The translations under genes and the position numbers were made by a program. From Candidatus Baltobacteraceae bacterium (GTDB lineage: Bacteria > Vulcanimicrobiota > Vulcanimicrobiia > Vulcanimicrobiales > Vulcanimicrobiaceae), in contig DASXEW010000003.1 in the NCBI GenBank assembly GCA_036489885.1, positions 186,001 to 250,000 of the forward strand: DNA of 64,000 nt, written 5' to 3'. Shown here in pieces: positions 49,617 to 63,833 of the stretch (positions within the stretch are counted from its first letter, which is position 1; every line of letters begins with the position of its first letter). The notes beneath the pieces were generated by a model. That model was not told where the DNA came from. It searched no databases and was given only the letters and a program-made list of their open reading frames with translations.

Positions 49617-50161
49617 CGGCCAGCCTTGGCGCGCTTTTCGCAGGTGTCGCAAAGATTCGAGAGCCGATTGTCGGTCTCGAAGATCGAATCAGCGTGGTGC
49701 ATCGCACAACGCTGATTGAGACAATTTCGCAAACCGAGTGCGCGTCCCAGCGCTCGAACCGATTCTTTGAGCGTGCGCTGAAACAACATATTCTCATCGG
49801 CCGGTTCGCCATAGAATTCCGGCGTCAACCGGAATCGTGAGACGAGCGCGATGTGCGTCGTCGGATCGCCCTCGCCGAAGACGTAACGCGCTGATATGCG
49901 ATACAGATCGTAATCGGTGATTGAAAGAACGTATCCGTCGCGCGGCGGATATTTCGTCGCAATTTGCGTTGCAAGGGCACCCGTGAACAGCTGTCCACGT
50001 ACGCCGTTCAAAACATTTTTCGGAACGCGTAATGGAGCGCGTACGAGGAACGGTGCGAGGAAACGTTCTTCGAGACACAGGCCCAGACGGGTCACAAAAC
50101 CAGCATCGATCGAATTGACGGGGACGATGCTGATCGGTTCCTGCAAGTTACCGGGCCCCAC
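49613..50161 (-). CDS. Archaemetzincin-like protein lacking the zinc-binding histidines
   Basis: The 182-residue product follows archaemetzincin: ISIVPVNSIDAGFVTRL at the start, RVPKNVLNGVRGQLFTGAL, and the C-terminal cysteine set C147, C152, C171, C174. The catalytic segment, normally HExxHxxGxxHC, reads RALGRALGLRNC: all three His and the Glu are replaced (R136, A137, R140, N146). Zinc proteolysis is therefore not expected, while the structural cysteine site is kept. The start is taken as GTG 50161. Confidence 0.75.
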   Translation of the reverse strand: MGPGNLQEPISIVPVNSIDAGFVTRLGLCLEERFLAPFLVRAPLRVPKNVLNGVRGQLFTGALATQIATKYPPRDGYVLSITDYDLYRISARYVFGEGDPTTHIALVSRFRLTPEFYGEPADENMLFQRTLKESVRALGRALGLRNCLNQRCAMHHADSIFETDNRLSNLCDTCEKRAKAGR

Positions 50162-50221
50162 GTTATGCGCAGTTCTATCCGTCCCGAGGCAGGTCCTGGC
50201 CTTGACGAGAAGCGTCGGCGC

Positions 50222-50584
50222 GTGATCGTCGGGATCGGAATCGATTTGGCGGAGGTCGAGCGCTATCGCTTCGACGAGCGGCGGCGTGCCTGGTTCGCGC
50301 GCAAGATCTACACCGAAGAAGAGTGGGCATACGCGATGCGCAAGCGCCTGTGGCCGGAACGCTTGGCGGGCTTCTACGCCGCAAAGGAAGCGACGCGTAA
50401 AGCTTTCGGGCACGCGATCCCGTGGCGTTCCGTCGGCGTCTCGCATGAGGGGAGCGGGAAGCCGATCATTCGTCTGTACGGAAAAGCGGAACGCTTGATC
50501 GCTGCGCGCGAGATCTCGCGCATTCATTTGACGATCACGCACACGGCGACGATGGCCTCGGCCGTCGTCATCCTCGAACGATGA
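50222..50584 (+). CDS. acpS: Holo-[acyl-carrier-protein] synthase
   Basis: The 120-residue product adds phosphopantetheine to acyl carrier proteins. VGIGIDLAEVERY holds the metal-binding Asp, and FYAAKEATRKAFG the second acidic motif. It ends with THTATMASAVVIL. GTG 50222 gives the family start; an ATG at 50165 adds 19 residues with no similarity. Its stop overlaps the next gene as ATGA. Confidence 0.92.
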   Translation: MIVGIGIDLAEVERYRFDERRRAWFARKIYTEEEWAYAMRKRLWPERLAGFYAAKEATRKAFGHAIPWRSVGVSHEGSGKPIIRLYGKAERLIAAREISRIHLTITHTATMASAVVILER

Positions 50585-52095
50585 TCGTCTTCGACGCGGC
50601 GGGGATGCGTGCGTTCGACACGGAGCAGGTGGCGCATCGCGGCGAAGTCCCGTTGATGCGCGACGCGGGTACGGCAATCGCCACGCTCGTCCCGCGCTAT
50701 CGCCGTGACGGCAGCATCGTAGGAATCGCCGGGCCCGGAAACAATGGCGGCGATGTTTTTGCCGCGCTGGCGGTTCTGCCGCAAGCCTTCGAACGCATCA
50801 TTTATGCGCTGCCTGCGCAGCGAGAATCCGAAGCCCGAGCCGATGCCGTCGCGCGTGCGCGTGCGAGCGGCGTAGAGATTCGAGCAGTCGATAGCGCCGC
50901 CAAGCTGCGAGGGCTCGCCAACGCGGGGCTCATACTCGACGGATTGCTTGGGGTTGGCTCCCATCTGCCACTCAGCGAACCGATGAACAAGATCTCCGAA
51001 GCCATCAATGCATCGGGCGCGCCGGTACTTGCGATCGATTTGCCGAGCGGCGTCGATGCAAGCACGGGAGCCGTCGATCCGATAGCAGTCCGTGCCGATG
51101 CGACGGTCACGATCGGCGCGCTCAAGCTCGGCTTATTACTGGATCCCGGACGTGAATTAGCCGGCGATTTGTGGCTCGCACCGATCGGCTTCCCATCGAC
51201 CTATCAAGGCGTCGTGGCGCATTGTCTCTCGGACGCGGAATTTCGCGCGATCGTGCCGCAGCGGGCGCACAATACGGAAAAGCGCGAAGCCGGTGCGCCG
51301 CTAGTGCTCGCCGGCTCCGAGCAGTTTCCGGGTGCGGCCGTGTTGTGCGCACGTGCCGCGGCACGCACCGGTGCCGGCTACGTCACGGTCGCCGTTCCGC
51401 AAGCGGCGGCGGCGGCCGTCCGCGCGCATCTGCTCGAGCAAACGATCGTAACGTATGATCCTAGCGATGTCGGCGCATCCGTCGAAACAATCGTCGACAT
51501 CGCGCAGCGCTACGGATCGCTTGCGATCGGTCCGGGCTTGGGATTATCGGATGCGATGGGCTCGATCATGCGCGAAGTGATCAAGCGCGTTGATCTCCCG
51601 ACGGTGATCGACGCAACGGGGCTTTTTCATCTCGCCAAGCATCTCGACGTGCTGTATCGCAAGCGCGCCGTGCTTACGCCGCACGCCGGAGAGTTCGCGC
51701 GACTTTCAGGGAAGGGAACGGTGGCCGAAAGCGATCGCGTCTCGCGTTTGCGCGCCTTCGTCCAAGAACACGGCGTAACGACGTTGCTCAAAGGCCGCGC
51801 AACGCTCGTCTACGATGGCCTCACCCTACACGTGAACACGAGCGGAACGTCTGCGCTGGCGACTGCAGGAACCGGCGACGTGCTCACCGGCATGATCGGC
51901 ACGTTGCTCTCGCAAGGCGTCGAACCGGTTGACGCAGCGCGCGCTGCCGCGTATTGGCACGGTCTCGCCGGAACGCTCGCCGCGCAGAATCGTCCGATCG
52001 GCGTCGTCGCCGGCGACGTCATCGAAGAGTTAGCCGCCGCGTACGGTCATCACAGCGATGCAATCGCGACGCCACCTGTCGTGCGCGTCGCGTAG
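50581..52095 (+). CDS. nnr: Bifunctional NAD(P)HX epimerase/dehydratase
   Basis: The 504-residue product repairs hydrated NAD(P)H. The N-terminal epimerase half (~1-215) has GIAGPGNNGGDVF, and LDGLLGVGSHLPL with AIDLPSGVDA. The C-terminal dehydratase half (~225-500) has LAIGPGLGLSD, VIDATGLF, VLTPHAGEFARL and TAGTGDVLTGMIG. The fused form is common in bacteria. It overlaps acpS by 4 bases, a frequent pairing. Confidence 0.93.
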   Translation: MIVFDAAGMRAFDTEQVAHRGEVPLMRDAGTAIATLVPRYRRDGSIVGIAGPGNNGGDVFAALAVLPQAFERIIYALPAQRESEARADAVARARASGVEIRAVDSAAKLRGLANAGLILDGLLGVGSHLPLSEPMNKISEAINASGAPVLAIDLPSGVDASTGAVDPIAVRADATVTIGALKLGLLLDPGRELAGDLWLAPIGFPSTYQGVVAHCLSDAEFRAIVPQRAHNTEKREAGAPLVLAGSEQFPGAAVLCARAAARTGAGYVTVAVPQAAAAAVRAHLLEQTIVTYDPSDVGASVETIVDIAQRYGSLAIGPGLGLSDAMGSIMREVIKRVDLPTVIDATGLFHLAKHLDVLYRKRAVLTPHAGEFARLSGKGTVAESDRVSRLRAFVQEHGVTTLLKGRATLVYDGLTLHVNTSGTSALATAGTGDVLTGMIGTLLSQGVEPVDAARAAAYWHGLAGTLAAQNRPIGVVAGDVIEELAAAYGHHSDAIATPPVVRVA

Positions 52096-52136
52096 GGCTT
52101 GTGGTGGCGCCGTCCGTCGTGATAGAAGGATGTGAG

Positions 52137-58017
<5,881 letters not shown>

Positions 58018-58063
58018 GGCAATCTAGACCAAATCGAACTGCTGTTCGTTGCGGGTTTTTGTA

Positions 58064-58095
58064 TTGACAAAATTCGATGCAATCCTCAATATTGA
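58064..58095 (+). promoter_or_regulatory. Promoter/operator of the ars operon, giving a leaderless mRNA
   Basis: TTGACA (58064-58069) and CAATAT (58087-58092) are 17 bases apart; the predicted transcription start falls at about 58099, the A of the arsR ATG, so the message would be leaderless. TCAATATTGA (58086-58095) is a perfect palindrome over the -10 and is a likely ArsR site. Confidence 0.65.
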
Positions 58096-58098
58096 AAT

Positions 58099-58431
58099 AT
58101 GTCGATGCAACGTTGCTGCGGGCCGGTCAAAGTCGACCCCGCCGACCGGTCCGGAGAGGCCGCTCTGTTCAAAGCACTCGCCGACCCGCACCGTCTGACG
58201 ATCCTTGCGACCCTCGCCCAAGCCTCTGAACACGTCTGCGTTTGCGACTTCACCGCGGGACTTCCCTTAAACCAGCCGACCGTCTCGCACCATCTCCGCT
58301 TGCTGCGCGAAGCCGGGCTCGTGACCACGCAGCGGCGCGGCACCTGGATGTACTACCGCCTTACCGACGGTGCGCTCGATCGCGTCCAATCGGCGCTGCG
58401 CGCCACGCTTTCCGAAAAGGCTATCGCATGA
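58099..58431 (+). CDS. arsR: ArsR-family arsenical-responsive repressor
   Basis: The 110-residue winged-helix protein has ALFKALADPHRLTILATL, the metal-sensing EHVCVCDF (C47, C49) at the start of the recognition region, and PTVSHHLRLLREAGLV. A CC pair at residues 6-7 could be a further thiol ligand. Binding of As(III) should release DNA and induce the operon. The ATG sits at the predicted transcription start. Its end overlaps arsI as ATGA. Confidence 0.9.
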   Translation: MSMQRCCGPVKVDPADRSGEAALFKALADPHRLTILATLAQASEHVCVCDFTAGLPLNQPTVSHHLRLLREAGLVTTQRRGTWMYYRLTDGALDRVQSALRATLSEKAIA

Positions 58432-58820
58432 AAACGCACATCTCGCTACACACCGCCGATCTCGAGCGAAGTGTCGCCTTCTACATGACTCTGCTTGACA
58501 TTGCTCCGGCGAAACGCTTCGACGACTATGCGCTCTTCATCGCCGAGGAGCCGGGTCTCGAGCTCGCGCTCAACCGCGCGAAAACCGTCGCGAGCGCTAG
58601 CGACACGCACTACGGAATCGCAACAACGTCAACCGATGCAGTCGATGCGGCAGTCGCGCGATTGCAACGCGCCGGACTTTCGATCGACATCGAAGTCGAA
58701 GAAACATGCTGCTACGCAAAGCAAAACAAAGTTTGGACGCGCGATCCCGACGGACGCCGCTGGGAGACGTACGTCGTGCTCGAGGAAGCGGACGAGGCAA
58801 CGAGCTGTTGCTCGACCTAA
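58428..58820 (+). CDS. arsI: ArsI/CadI-family organoarsenical lyase
   Basis: The 130-residue VOC protein has the ArsI pattern: metal ligands His4, His61 and Glu113, and the vicinal Cys94-Cys95 in ETCCYAKQNKVW that bind trivalent methylarsenic. ArsI enzymes are Fe(II)-dependent dioxygenases that remove the methyl group from MAs(III). A CC pair near the C-terminus (TSCCST) is extra. It is between arsR and the channel-reductase gene in one tightly packed operon. Confidence 0.88.
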   Translation: MKTHISLHTADLERSVAFYMTLLDIAPAKRFDDYALFIAEEPGLELALNRAKTVASASDTHYGIATTSTDAVDAAVARLQRAGLSIDIEVEETCCYAKQNKVWTRDPDGRRWETYVVLEEADEATSCCST

Positions 58821-59914
58821 CACGTCGCGCCACGCTGGAAGGCGTGGGAACCGCGATTCTTCTTGCCGTGATCGTCGGCTCCGGAATAATGGCGCAGCGA
58901 CTGACGAACGATGCTAGTCTGTCGCTGCTTTGCAATGCCATCGCAACCGGTGGCGCGCTCGTCGCACTGATCGCGACGCTGCAACCCTTTACAGGCGCGC
59001 ACTTCAACCCGCTCGTTACGCTGAATGAAGCATTCAACCGTGAACGCGCATGGCGCGACGTCCTGCCATACTGTTTCGCGCAACTGGCCGGCGGCATCTG
59101 TGGGGTCGCTCTCGCCGATGTCATGTTCGGCAAGCCGATCACATTCTCGGAGCGCGCGCGCTCGTCGCCCGAAACATGCCTAGCCGAGGCCGTCGCAACG
59201 TTCGGACTATTGACGCTGATTTCGCTGTCGTCTCGGGCTCGAAGCGCGTGGATTCCTCTAACGGTGGGAAGCTACATTACGGCTGCGTATTGGTTCACGT
59301 CATCGACGTCGTTTGCGAACCCGGCCGTCACCGTGGCACGTTCGCTGTCGGATACATTCGCCGGGATTCGCCCTCCGGACGTTCCGGCATTTCTGGTCGC
59401 ACAGGCAATCGGAGCGGCGTTTAGTCTCGCCTTCGTCAAATGGAGCTTGCCGATGAAATCGGTTCTTTTCGTCTGCGTTCACAACAGCGCGCGCAGCCAA
59501 ATGGCCGAGGCGTTCGCAAATAGCCTCTGCGCCGGATCGATCACAGCCTACAGCGCCGGACTAGAGCCCGGAAGTTTGAATCCTATCGTGGTCGATGCGA
59601 TGCGTGAGAGCGGAATCGACATCTCGAAGAACGCGACCAAAGGCATCGACGATTTTAATGTTCTGGAACGCCGGTATGACTACGTCGTCACTGTGTGCGA
59701 TGAGGCGAGTTCCGAAAGTTGCCCCATCGTTCCCAGCTACGAGCAACGCGAACATTGGAGCTTCCCCGATCCGTCAACGTTTACCGGATCGCCGGAGCAG
59801 ATTCTGGAGCAAGTGCGCGACGTACGCGACGCCATTCGCGAACGGATCGGCAAATGGTGCGACACTCGCTGTCCCTCGACTACGACGCGCTCCGCGCACC
59901 TACGCTCGGCATGA
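58808..59914 (+). CDS. Aquaglyceroporin-arsenate reductase fusion (AqpS-ArsC)
   Basis: The 368-residue product joins a channel of the MIP family (~1-212) to a thioredoxin-type arsenate reductase (~216-345). The channel has NPL in HFNPLVT (first NPA box) and NPA in SFANPAVTVARS (second). The reductase has VLFVCVHNSARSQMAEAF (P-loop Cys223) and VCDEASSESC with WSFPDPS. Arsenate would be reduced at the channel mouth and arsenite let out by diffusion. The start is uncertain: TTG 58808 is likely, ATG 58706 overlaps arsI by 115 bases. No ArsB or Acr3 pump is nearby. Confidence 0.88.
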   Translation: MLDLTRRATLEGVGTAILLAVIVGSGIMAQRLTNDASLSLLCNAIATGGALVALIATLQPFTGAHFNPLVTLNEAFNRERAWRDVLPYCFAQLAGGICGVALADVMFGKPITFSERARSSPETCLAEAVATFGLLTLISLSSRARSAWIPLTVGSYITAAYWFTSSTSFANPAVTVARSLSDTFAGIRPPDVPAFLVAQAIGAAFSLAFVKWSLPMKSVLFVCVHNSARSQMAEAFANSLCAGSITAYSAGLEPGSLNPIVVDAMRESGIDISKNATKGIDDFNVLERRYDYVVTVCDEASSESCPIVPSYEQREHWSFPDPSTFTGSPEQILEQVRDVRDAIRERIGKWCDTRCPSTTTRSAHLRSA

Positions 59915-59921
59915 CAAGGAG

Positions 59922-60647
59922 TTAGACTGCTGTGGGGGGCTTCACTAAGGAATCGCGTAGCGCGAGATACTCGCCGACGACGACGAGCGTCACGTACGCC
60001 AAGACGAGCTGGACGACGATTGCCGCGACGATCGGGCCGATGAGCGGCACAAAGCTGAGCAGCGCCGCGACGAAGTGGCAAACGAACAGAATCACGGCGA
60101 TCATGACCGTCACGATCAACGTTGGCGCCACACGCCGCGCGGCGATCCGAAATGAGTCGCCCATCGCGGCAAAGCCGGGACGTTCGCCGATGATCGCGGC
60201 CGGAAACGTATACAAGAAGAAATAGAAGTAGAGCAGCACAGAGATGCCGAGGGTCGGAAACGCGAGAATCCCTGCGATGACGAACGCAATCACCAATCCG
60301 ACGAGAGCGATCAACGTGTTGGATGCGTCGCGCTCGAAGGCTTGGGTTCCATCGCGGAGCACTGTGCTTCCGCGCTGCCACGCTGCGCCCGCCATCCCGG
60401 TCATGTAGCACTGCGACAAGATGAAGCCGGCGACGTTCACGAGGACGAGCAACAGTCCGGCGGAGGCCCCCGACCACCATGACACATTGTAGGCGGCCAC
60501 GTACTCGCTGTGCGGAATCAAAAAATAATCGATGATCCCGAGAACGATTCCAATGACGATTCCGGGGACGATGATGATGCCGTTCTTCGTCAGCAAATCC
60601 CAGGAACGGCTGAACGTGCTCTCCACGTTCGGCGGAGGAGACTGCAT
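59922..60647 (-). CDS. Polytopic membrane protein of unknown function
   Basis: The 241-residue product has about six membrane helices, with SWDLLTKNGIIIVPGIVIG at the start and a conserved-looking GERPGFAAMGDSFRIAARR loop before the last helices. The layout resembles membrane domains of the DUF4013/GdpP-membrane type, but no signature is decisive. It starts at ATG 60647 and is the last gene of a minus-strand group after the HAD gene. Confidence 0.6.
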   Translation of the reverse strand: MQSPPPNVESTFSRSWDLLTKNGIIIVPGIVIGIVLGIIDYFLIPHSEYVAAYNVSWWSGASAGLLLVLVNVAGFILSQCYMTGMAGAAWQRGSTVLRDGTQAFERDASNTLIALVGLVIAFVIAGILAFPTLGISVLLYFYFFLYTFPAAIIGERPGFAAMGDSFRIAARRVAPTLIVTVMIAVILFVCHFVAALLSFVPLIGPIVAAIVVQLVLAYVTLVVVGEYLALRDSLVKPPTAV

Positions 60648-60671
60648 CGGTGCCCCTTTCGAGCGAACGGC

Positions 60672-61385
60672 CTACGGTAGCAGGACGGCGAGGACCTCTT
60701 GAATCCCCTTGACGCGTACGTCCGGCGCTTCGTTCGGTGGAACCGGTTCCGCATGCACGTCGATGTAAACCGTGAACAAGCCCGCGTCGCGCGCGCCGAC
60801 GATGTCGCGGAAGTAACGATCGCCAACCATTACGGCCCGCGACGGCGGCGTACCCAGCAGCTCGCACGCATGTAAAAAGATTTTCGGATCGGGCTTCACC
60901 ATGCCGACTTCATCGGCGCAAATCACCGCATCGAACGAGGCTGCGAGTCCGAGCAGCTCGAGCTTCTCGTAGTGTGTCTCCGCAAAGCCGTTCGTGATCA
61001 AACCCAGTTTCAATCCGCGGTTGCGCAGCGCATCGAGCAGCTCCAGCGTTCCGGGAAACGGTGTGTAGTACGAGCGCCGCCGCTCGCCGTAGCGGCGCGC
61101 AGCAGCCTTTGTCGTCGCATCGTCGTCGATGCCGACCGAACGCAACGCGGCGGACCAAAGCTCGTAGCGTGAATCGGCAATTGGCGTGTTGAGGTGCTCG
61201 GCGCTAAGGGCGCGCCAATAGCGCGACGTGTGCTCGATGTACGAGTCGAAGATCGCCTGCGCCGAAACCTTATGCGCTGCGCCGAGCTCTTCGGCGACGT
61301 CGCAGGCCGCAGACTGATACGCATGCGTGTCGTTGTGCAGGGTGTCGTCGAGATCGAAGACGACGGCTCCAAGGTCACGGATCAC
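60672..61385 (-). CDS. HAD-family hydrolase
   Basis: The 237-residue product has HAD motif I VVFDLDDTLH (D11, D13), motif II LGLITNGF, the conserved Lys in MVKPDPKIF, and motif IV MVGDRYFRDIVGA. The alpha-helical cap suggests a small phosphorylated metabolite as substrate, like YjjG/PynA or haloacid-type phosphatases. GTG 61385 overlaps the mannosidase stop as GTGA. Confidence 0.88.
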   Translation of the reverse strand: MIRDLGAVVFDLDDTLHNDTHAYQSAACDVAEELGAAHKVSAQAIFDSYIEHTSRYWRALSAEHLNTPIADSRYELWSAALRSVGIDDDATTKAAARRYGERRRSYYTPFPGTLELLDALRNRGLKLGLITNGFAETHYEKLELLGLAASFDAVICADEVGMVKPDPKIFLHACELLGTPPSRAVMVGDRYFRDIVGARDAGLFTVYIDVHAEPVPPNEAPDVRVKGIQEVLAVLLP

Positions 61386-63772
61386 AATCGTATTCGAAAC
61401 GTGCGAAGCTCGTACGGTTCCAATCCGGCGACGATTGCGCCGTCGTCAATGGCGACTTCGCGCTCGAGTGCGCGCTCACGAGCATCGCAGCTTTCGACGC
61501 TTCGCGGCCGTCCGCCAAAGCGAAGACGCATCCGGCGCGTGGCGCCGTCGCATTCACGCACGCGAACGATGATGCCGCCATCATCGTCGGCCGGTTTGCA
61601 GGCGACGACGAGCACGGCCGGATCCTCGCACGTGAAGAGCCGGACGCGCGGCGGATACGCGTACTCGCGCCATGCGTTCTCGAGTGCGCCGATTCCGAAC
61701 CCGGCCGCGAGCGGCGCCATCGCCCACGAAAGCCGGTGCTCGCCGCGATCGGCGTTCGGATCCGGCCAGAGCGGACTGCGCAACAGTGAGAGACCCACGT
61801 GCGTCCCGCCGCGACCGAGACCGCGACCGTTCCAGCCGTAGTTGTCGGTTGTGAGTAGCGCAAAACTGCCGTGCGGCCCATCGACGCGCGCAAACCGTTG
61901 GCCTGCGACTTCGAACTTTGCCTTCTCCGAATCGGTTTGCATCGACGTCGTACGATCGAGCGTGCCGTGCGGAGTCCCGAAGGTTACGTGTTGGGCTTCG
62001 ATTGCCAACCAATTCTCGACGCGCAAGAGGGTGCGCACTTCATCCCAGAGCACGGCGGCATCAGCGCGCAGATACGGTTCGTTCGCGCCCATCGATAACC
62101 GAATCACGACCGTCGAACCGCGAACGCGATAGCGAATAACGAGCGCGCCGTCCTCGATGTCGCTTCCTTCCGGGCGGACGCGCACTGGCCGCTTCACATA
62201 GGACGCGTCGATATTCCACGCCTCCCACTCTTTGGGACGGTCGATGTACGCGCGCAAGACGTTGGCGCCGGTCACGAGATTGGGTTCACCCGGCCGGTGG
62301 AGGGCGACGATCGTGCCGTCGCGGCGAACGCGCGCGTACACATGAGCGTTCTCGAACACGTACGCATCGTCGTCCTCGCGAGGGGCAAGCTCTGCGCTCA
62401 CCGCATTGATGTGCGCACGCGGCAAGAGCGAATAGGCTGCTTCCCGTACGCGCGCGCAGACGCGCCCGACGCGCCCGTAGTCTTGCTCGAGCTCACCGTA
62501 GACCGGCCCGATCGATGTCCCGCACACGACGTCGTGAAAGTCGCCGCGCAAGAGCGGCGGCCATGCATTGCGCAAATCTGCCGACAAGGGCGACGTAAGG
62601 TTCGAGGAGGCGCGGACCGCAACGCACCATGCCGTCAGCTCTTCTGCTTCGTCGAGCGCGGCTTCGAGTGAAAAGCGGTGCGCTTTGACGTCGTGATGCG
62701 TCGTCCAAACACCGCGATGCGTCTCGAGATAGAGCTCACCCTCGACGCGCGGCAACTGATCGGCGTGTGCGGCGACAGTTTCAAGCCACGCGCGGGCGGT
62801 CGTCCAGCGCCCGTGCCGTCCGGCTTCCTGTACGATTGCGTCGTTCGGTCCGCCGCCGCCGTCGCCGTATCCGACGACGAGCGCTTCGTGACGTTCGCGC
62901 GCTTTCGCCACGCGCTGCGGCGACGCGCCGCCTTCGTAACCATCTATGACTGCGCCGACGACGCCGGAACGATCCGGTCCCATCCACACGAACTGCGGAT
63001 GCGGCCACGGCGTCGTCTCGTTCCATTGCAGCTTCGCGGTGGCGAAAAACCGCACGCCCGCGTGCGCGAGCAACTGCGGCAACGTATTCGGAAATCCGAA
63101 TGTGTCGGGCAGCCACGCCACGCTCGGTACTATTCCAAAGCGTTCGTGCACGTAGTTCATCCCGTGGACGAGTTGACGCAAGAGCGTCTCGCCGCTCGGA
63201 ATGTTGCAATCGGTCTCAACCCAGGGCGCGGCGACGCTCGGATCGATTTGTCCATTGCGCACCGCCTCGCTGATGCGCGCAAAGAATTCCGGTTCGTCGT
63301 GCTCGACGTAGCCGTAGAGCGCCGGCTGGCTTTGTACGAAGACGTAATCAGGATAGCGCTCCACGAGATATAAGGCATTAGCGAACGTGCGGAGCGCTTT
63401 TCGTCTGCCTTCCGCGAACGTCCACAACCAGGCCAGATCAAGATGTGCGTGCGCGATCAGCGGAAGATCCTCCGGCGCTACGCTCGGGATGACAACGGGG
63501 GGATCAACAATCTCGATGCGATCCCGCGGCCGCTCAGCTTTGCGGCGCTGCATCAGCGTCCAGCGCGCGCCGGGACCGCTCGGCAGTCCATTCGTCGGAA
63601 GCGATGCCAGCTCGACGTCGAGCGTCACCGTTCGTTCGTTGCTCGACGCGGCGACCGCGATCGTGTCGTGTTCACGATCGAATGCGCCCACGATCACGCC
63701 GTCAACGCGCAGCAAGGCTCCGGTACGCGTTTGGTACCGGAGCCCGACTGGCTGCGCAGATGACGGCAGCAA
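61382..63772 (-). CDS. Glycoside hydrolase family 38 alpha-mannosidase-like protein
   Basis: The 796-residue product has the GH38 catalytic part: IAHAHLDLAWLWTFAEGRRK (H108, D112 zinc ligands), SVAWLPDTFGFPNTLPQLL with the nucleophile D223, and ETHRGVWTTHHDVK. The C-terminal beta domains follow. It has no signal peptide, so it is probably cytoplasmic and acts on alpha-mannosides or related sugars. The start is TTG 63772; upstream in-frame sequence to a TGA has no better start. It is coupled to the HAD gene. Confidence 0.88.
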   Translation of the reverse strand: MLPSSAQPVGLRYQTRTGALLRVDGVIVGAFDREHDTIAVAASSNERTVTLDVELASLPTNGLPSGPGARWTLMQRRKAERPRDRIEIVDPPVVIPSVAPEDLPLIAHAHLDLAWLWTFAEGRRKALRTFANALYLVERYPDYVFVQSQPALYGYVEHDEPEFFARISEAVRNGQIDPSVAAPWVETDCNIPSGETLLRQLVHGMNYVHERFGIVPSVAWLPDTFGFPNTLPQLLAHAGVRFFATAKLQWNETTPWPHPQFVWMGPDRSGVVGAVIDGYEGGASPQRVAKARERHEALVVGYGDGGGGPNDAIVQEAGRHGRWTTARAWLETVAAHADQLPRVEGELYLETHRGVWTTHHDVKAHRFSLEAALDEAEELTAWCVAVRASSNLTSPLSADLRNAWPPLLRGDFHDVVCGTSIGPVYGELEQDYGRVGRVCARVREAAYSLLPRAHINAVSAELAPREDDDAYVFENAHVYARVRRDGTIVALHRPGEPNLVTGANVLRAYIDRPKEWEAWNIDASYVKRPVRVRPEGSDIEDGALVIRYRVRGSTVVIRLSMGANEPYLRADAAVLWDEVRTLLRVENWLAIEAQHVTFGTPHGTLDRTTSMQTDSEKAKFEVAGQRFARVDGPHGSFALLTTDNYGWNGRGLGRGGTHVGLSLLRSPLWPDPNADRGEHRLSWAMAPLAAGFGIGALENAWREYAYPPRVRLFTCEDPAVLVVACKPADDDGGIIVRVRECDGATRRMRLRFGGRPRSVESCDARERALEREVAIDDGAIVAGLEPYELRTFRIRL

Positions 63773-63833
63773 ACCGCGAAGTTCGCAAACTCCGTCACGC
63801 CGCGCGGATTCGGCGAGACGCAGTGCGTGTGGT

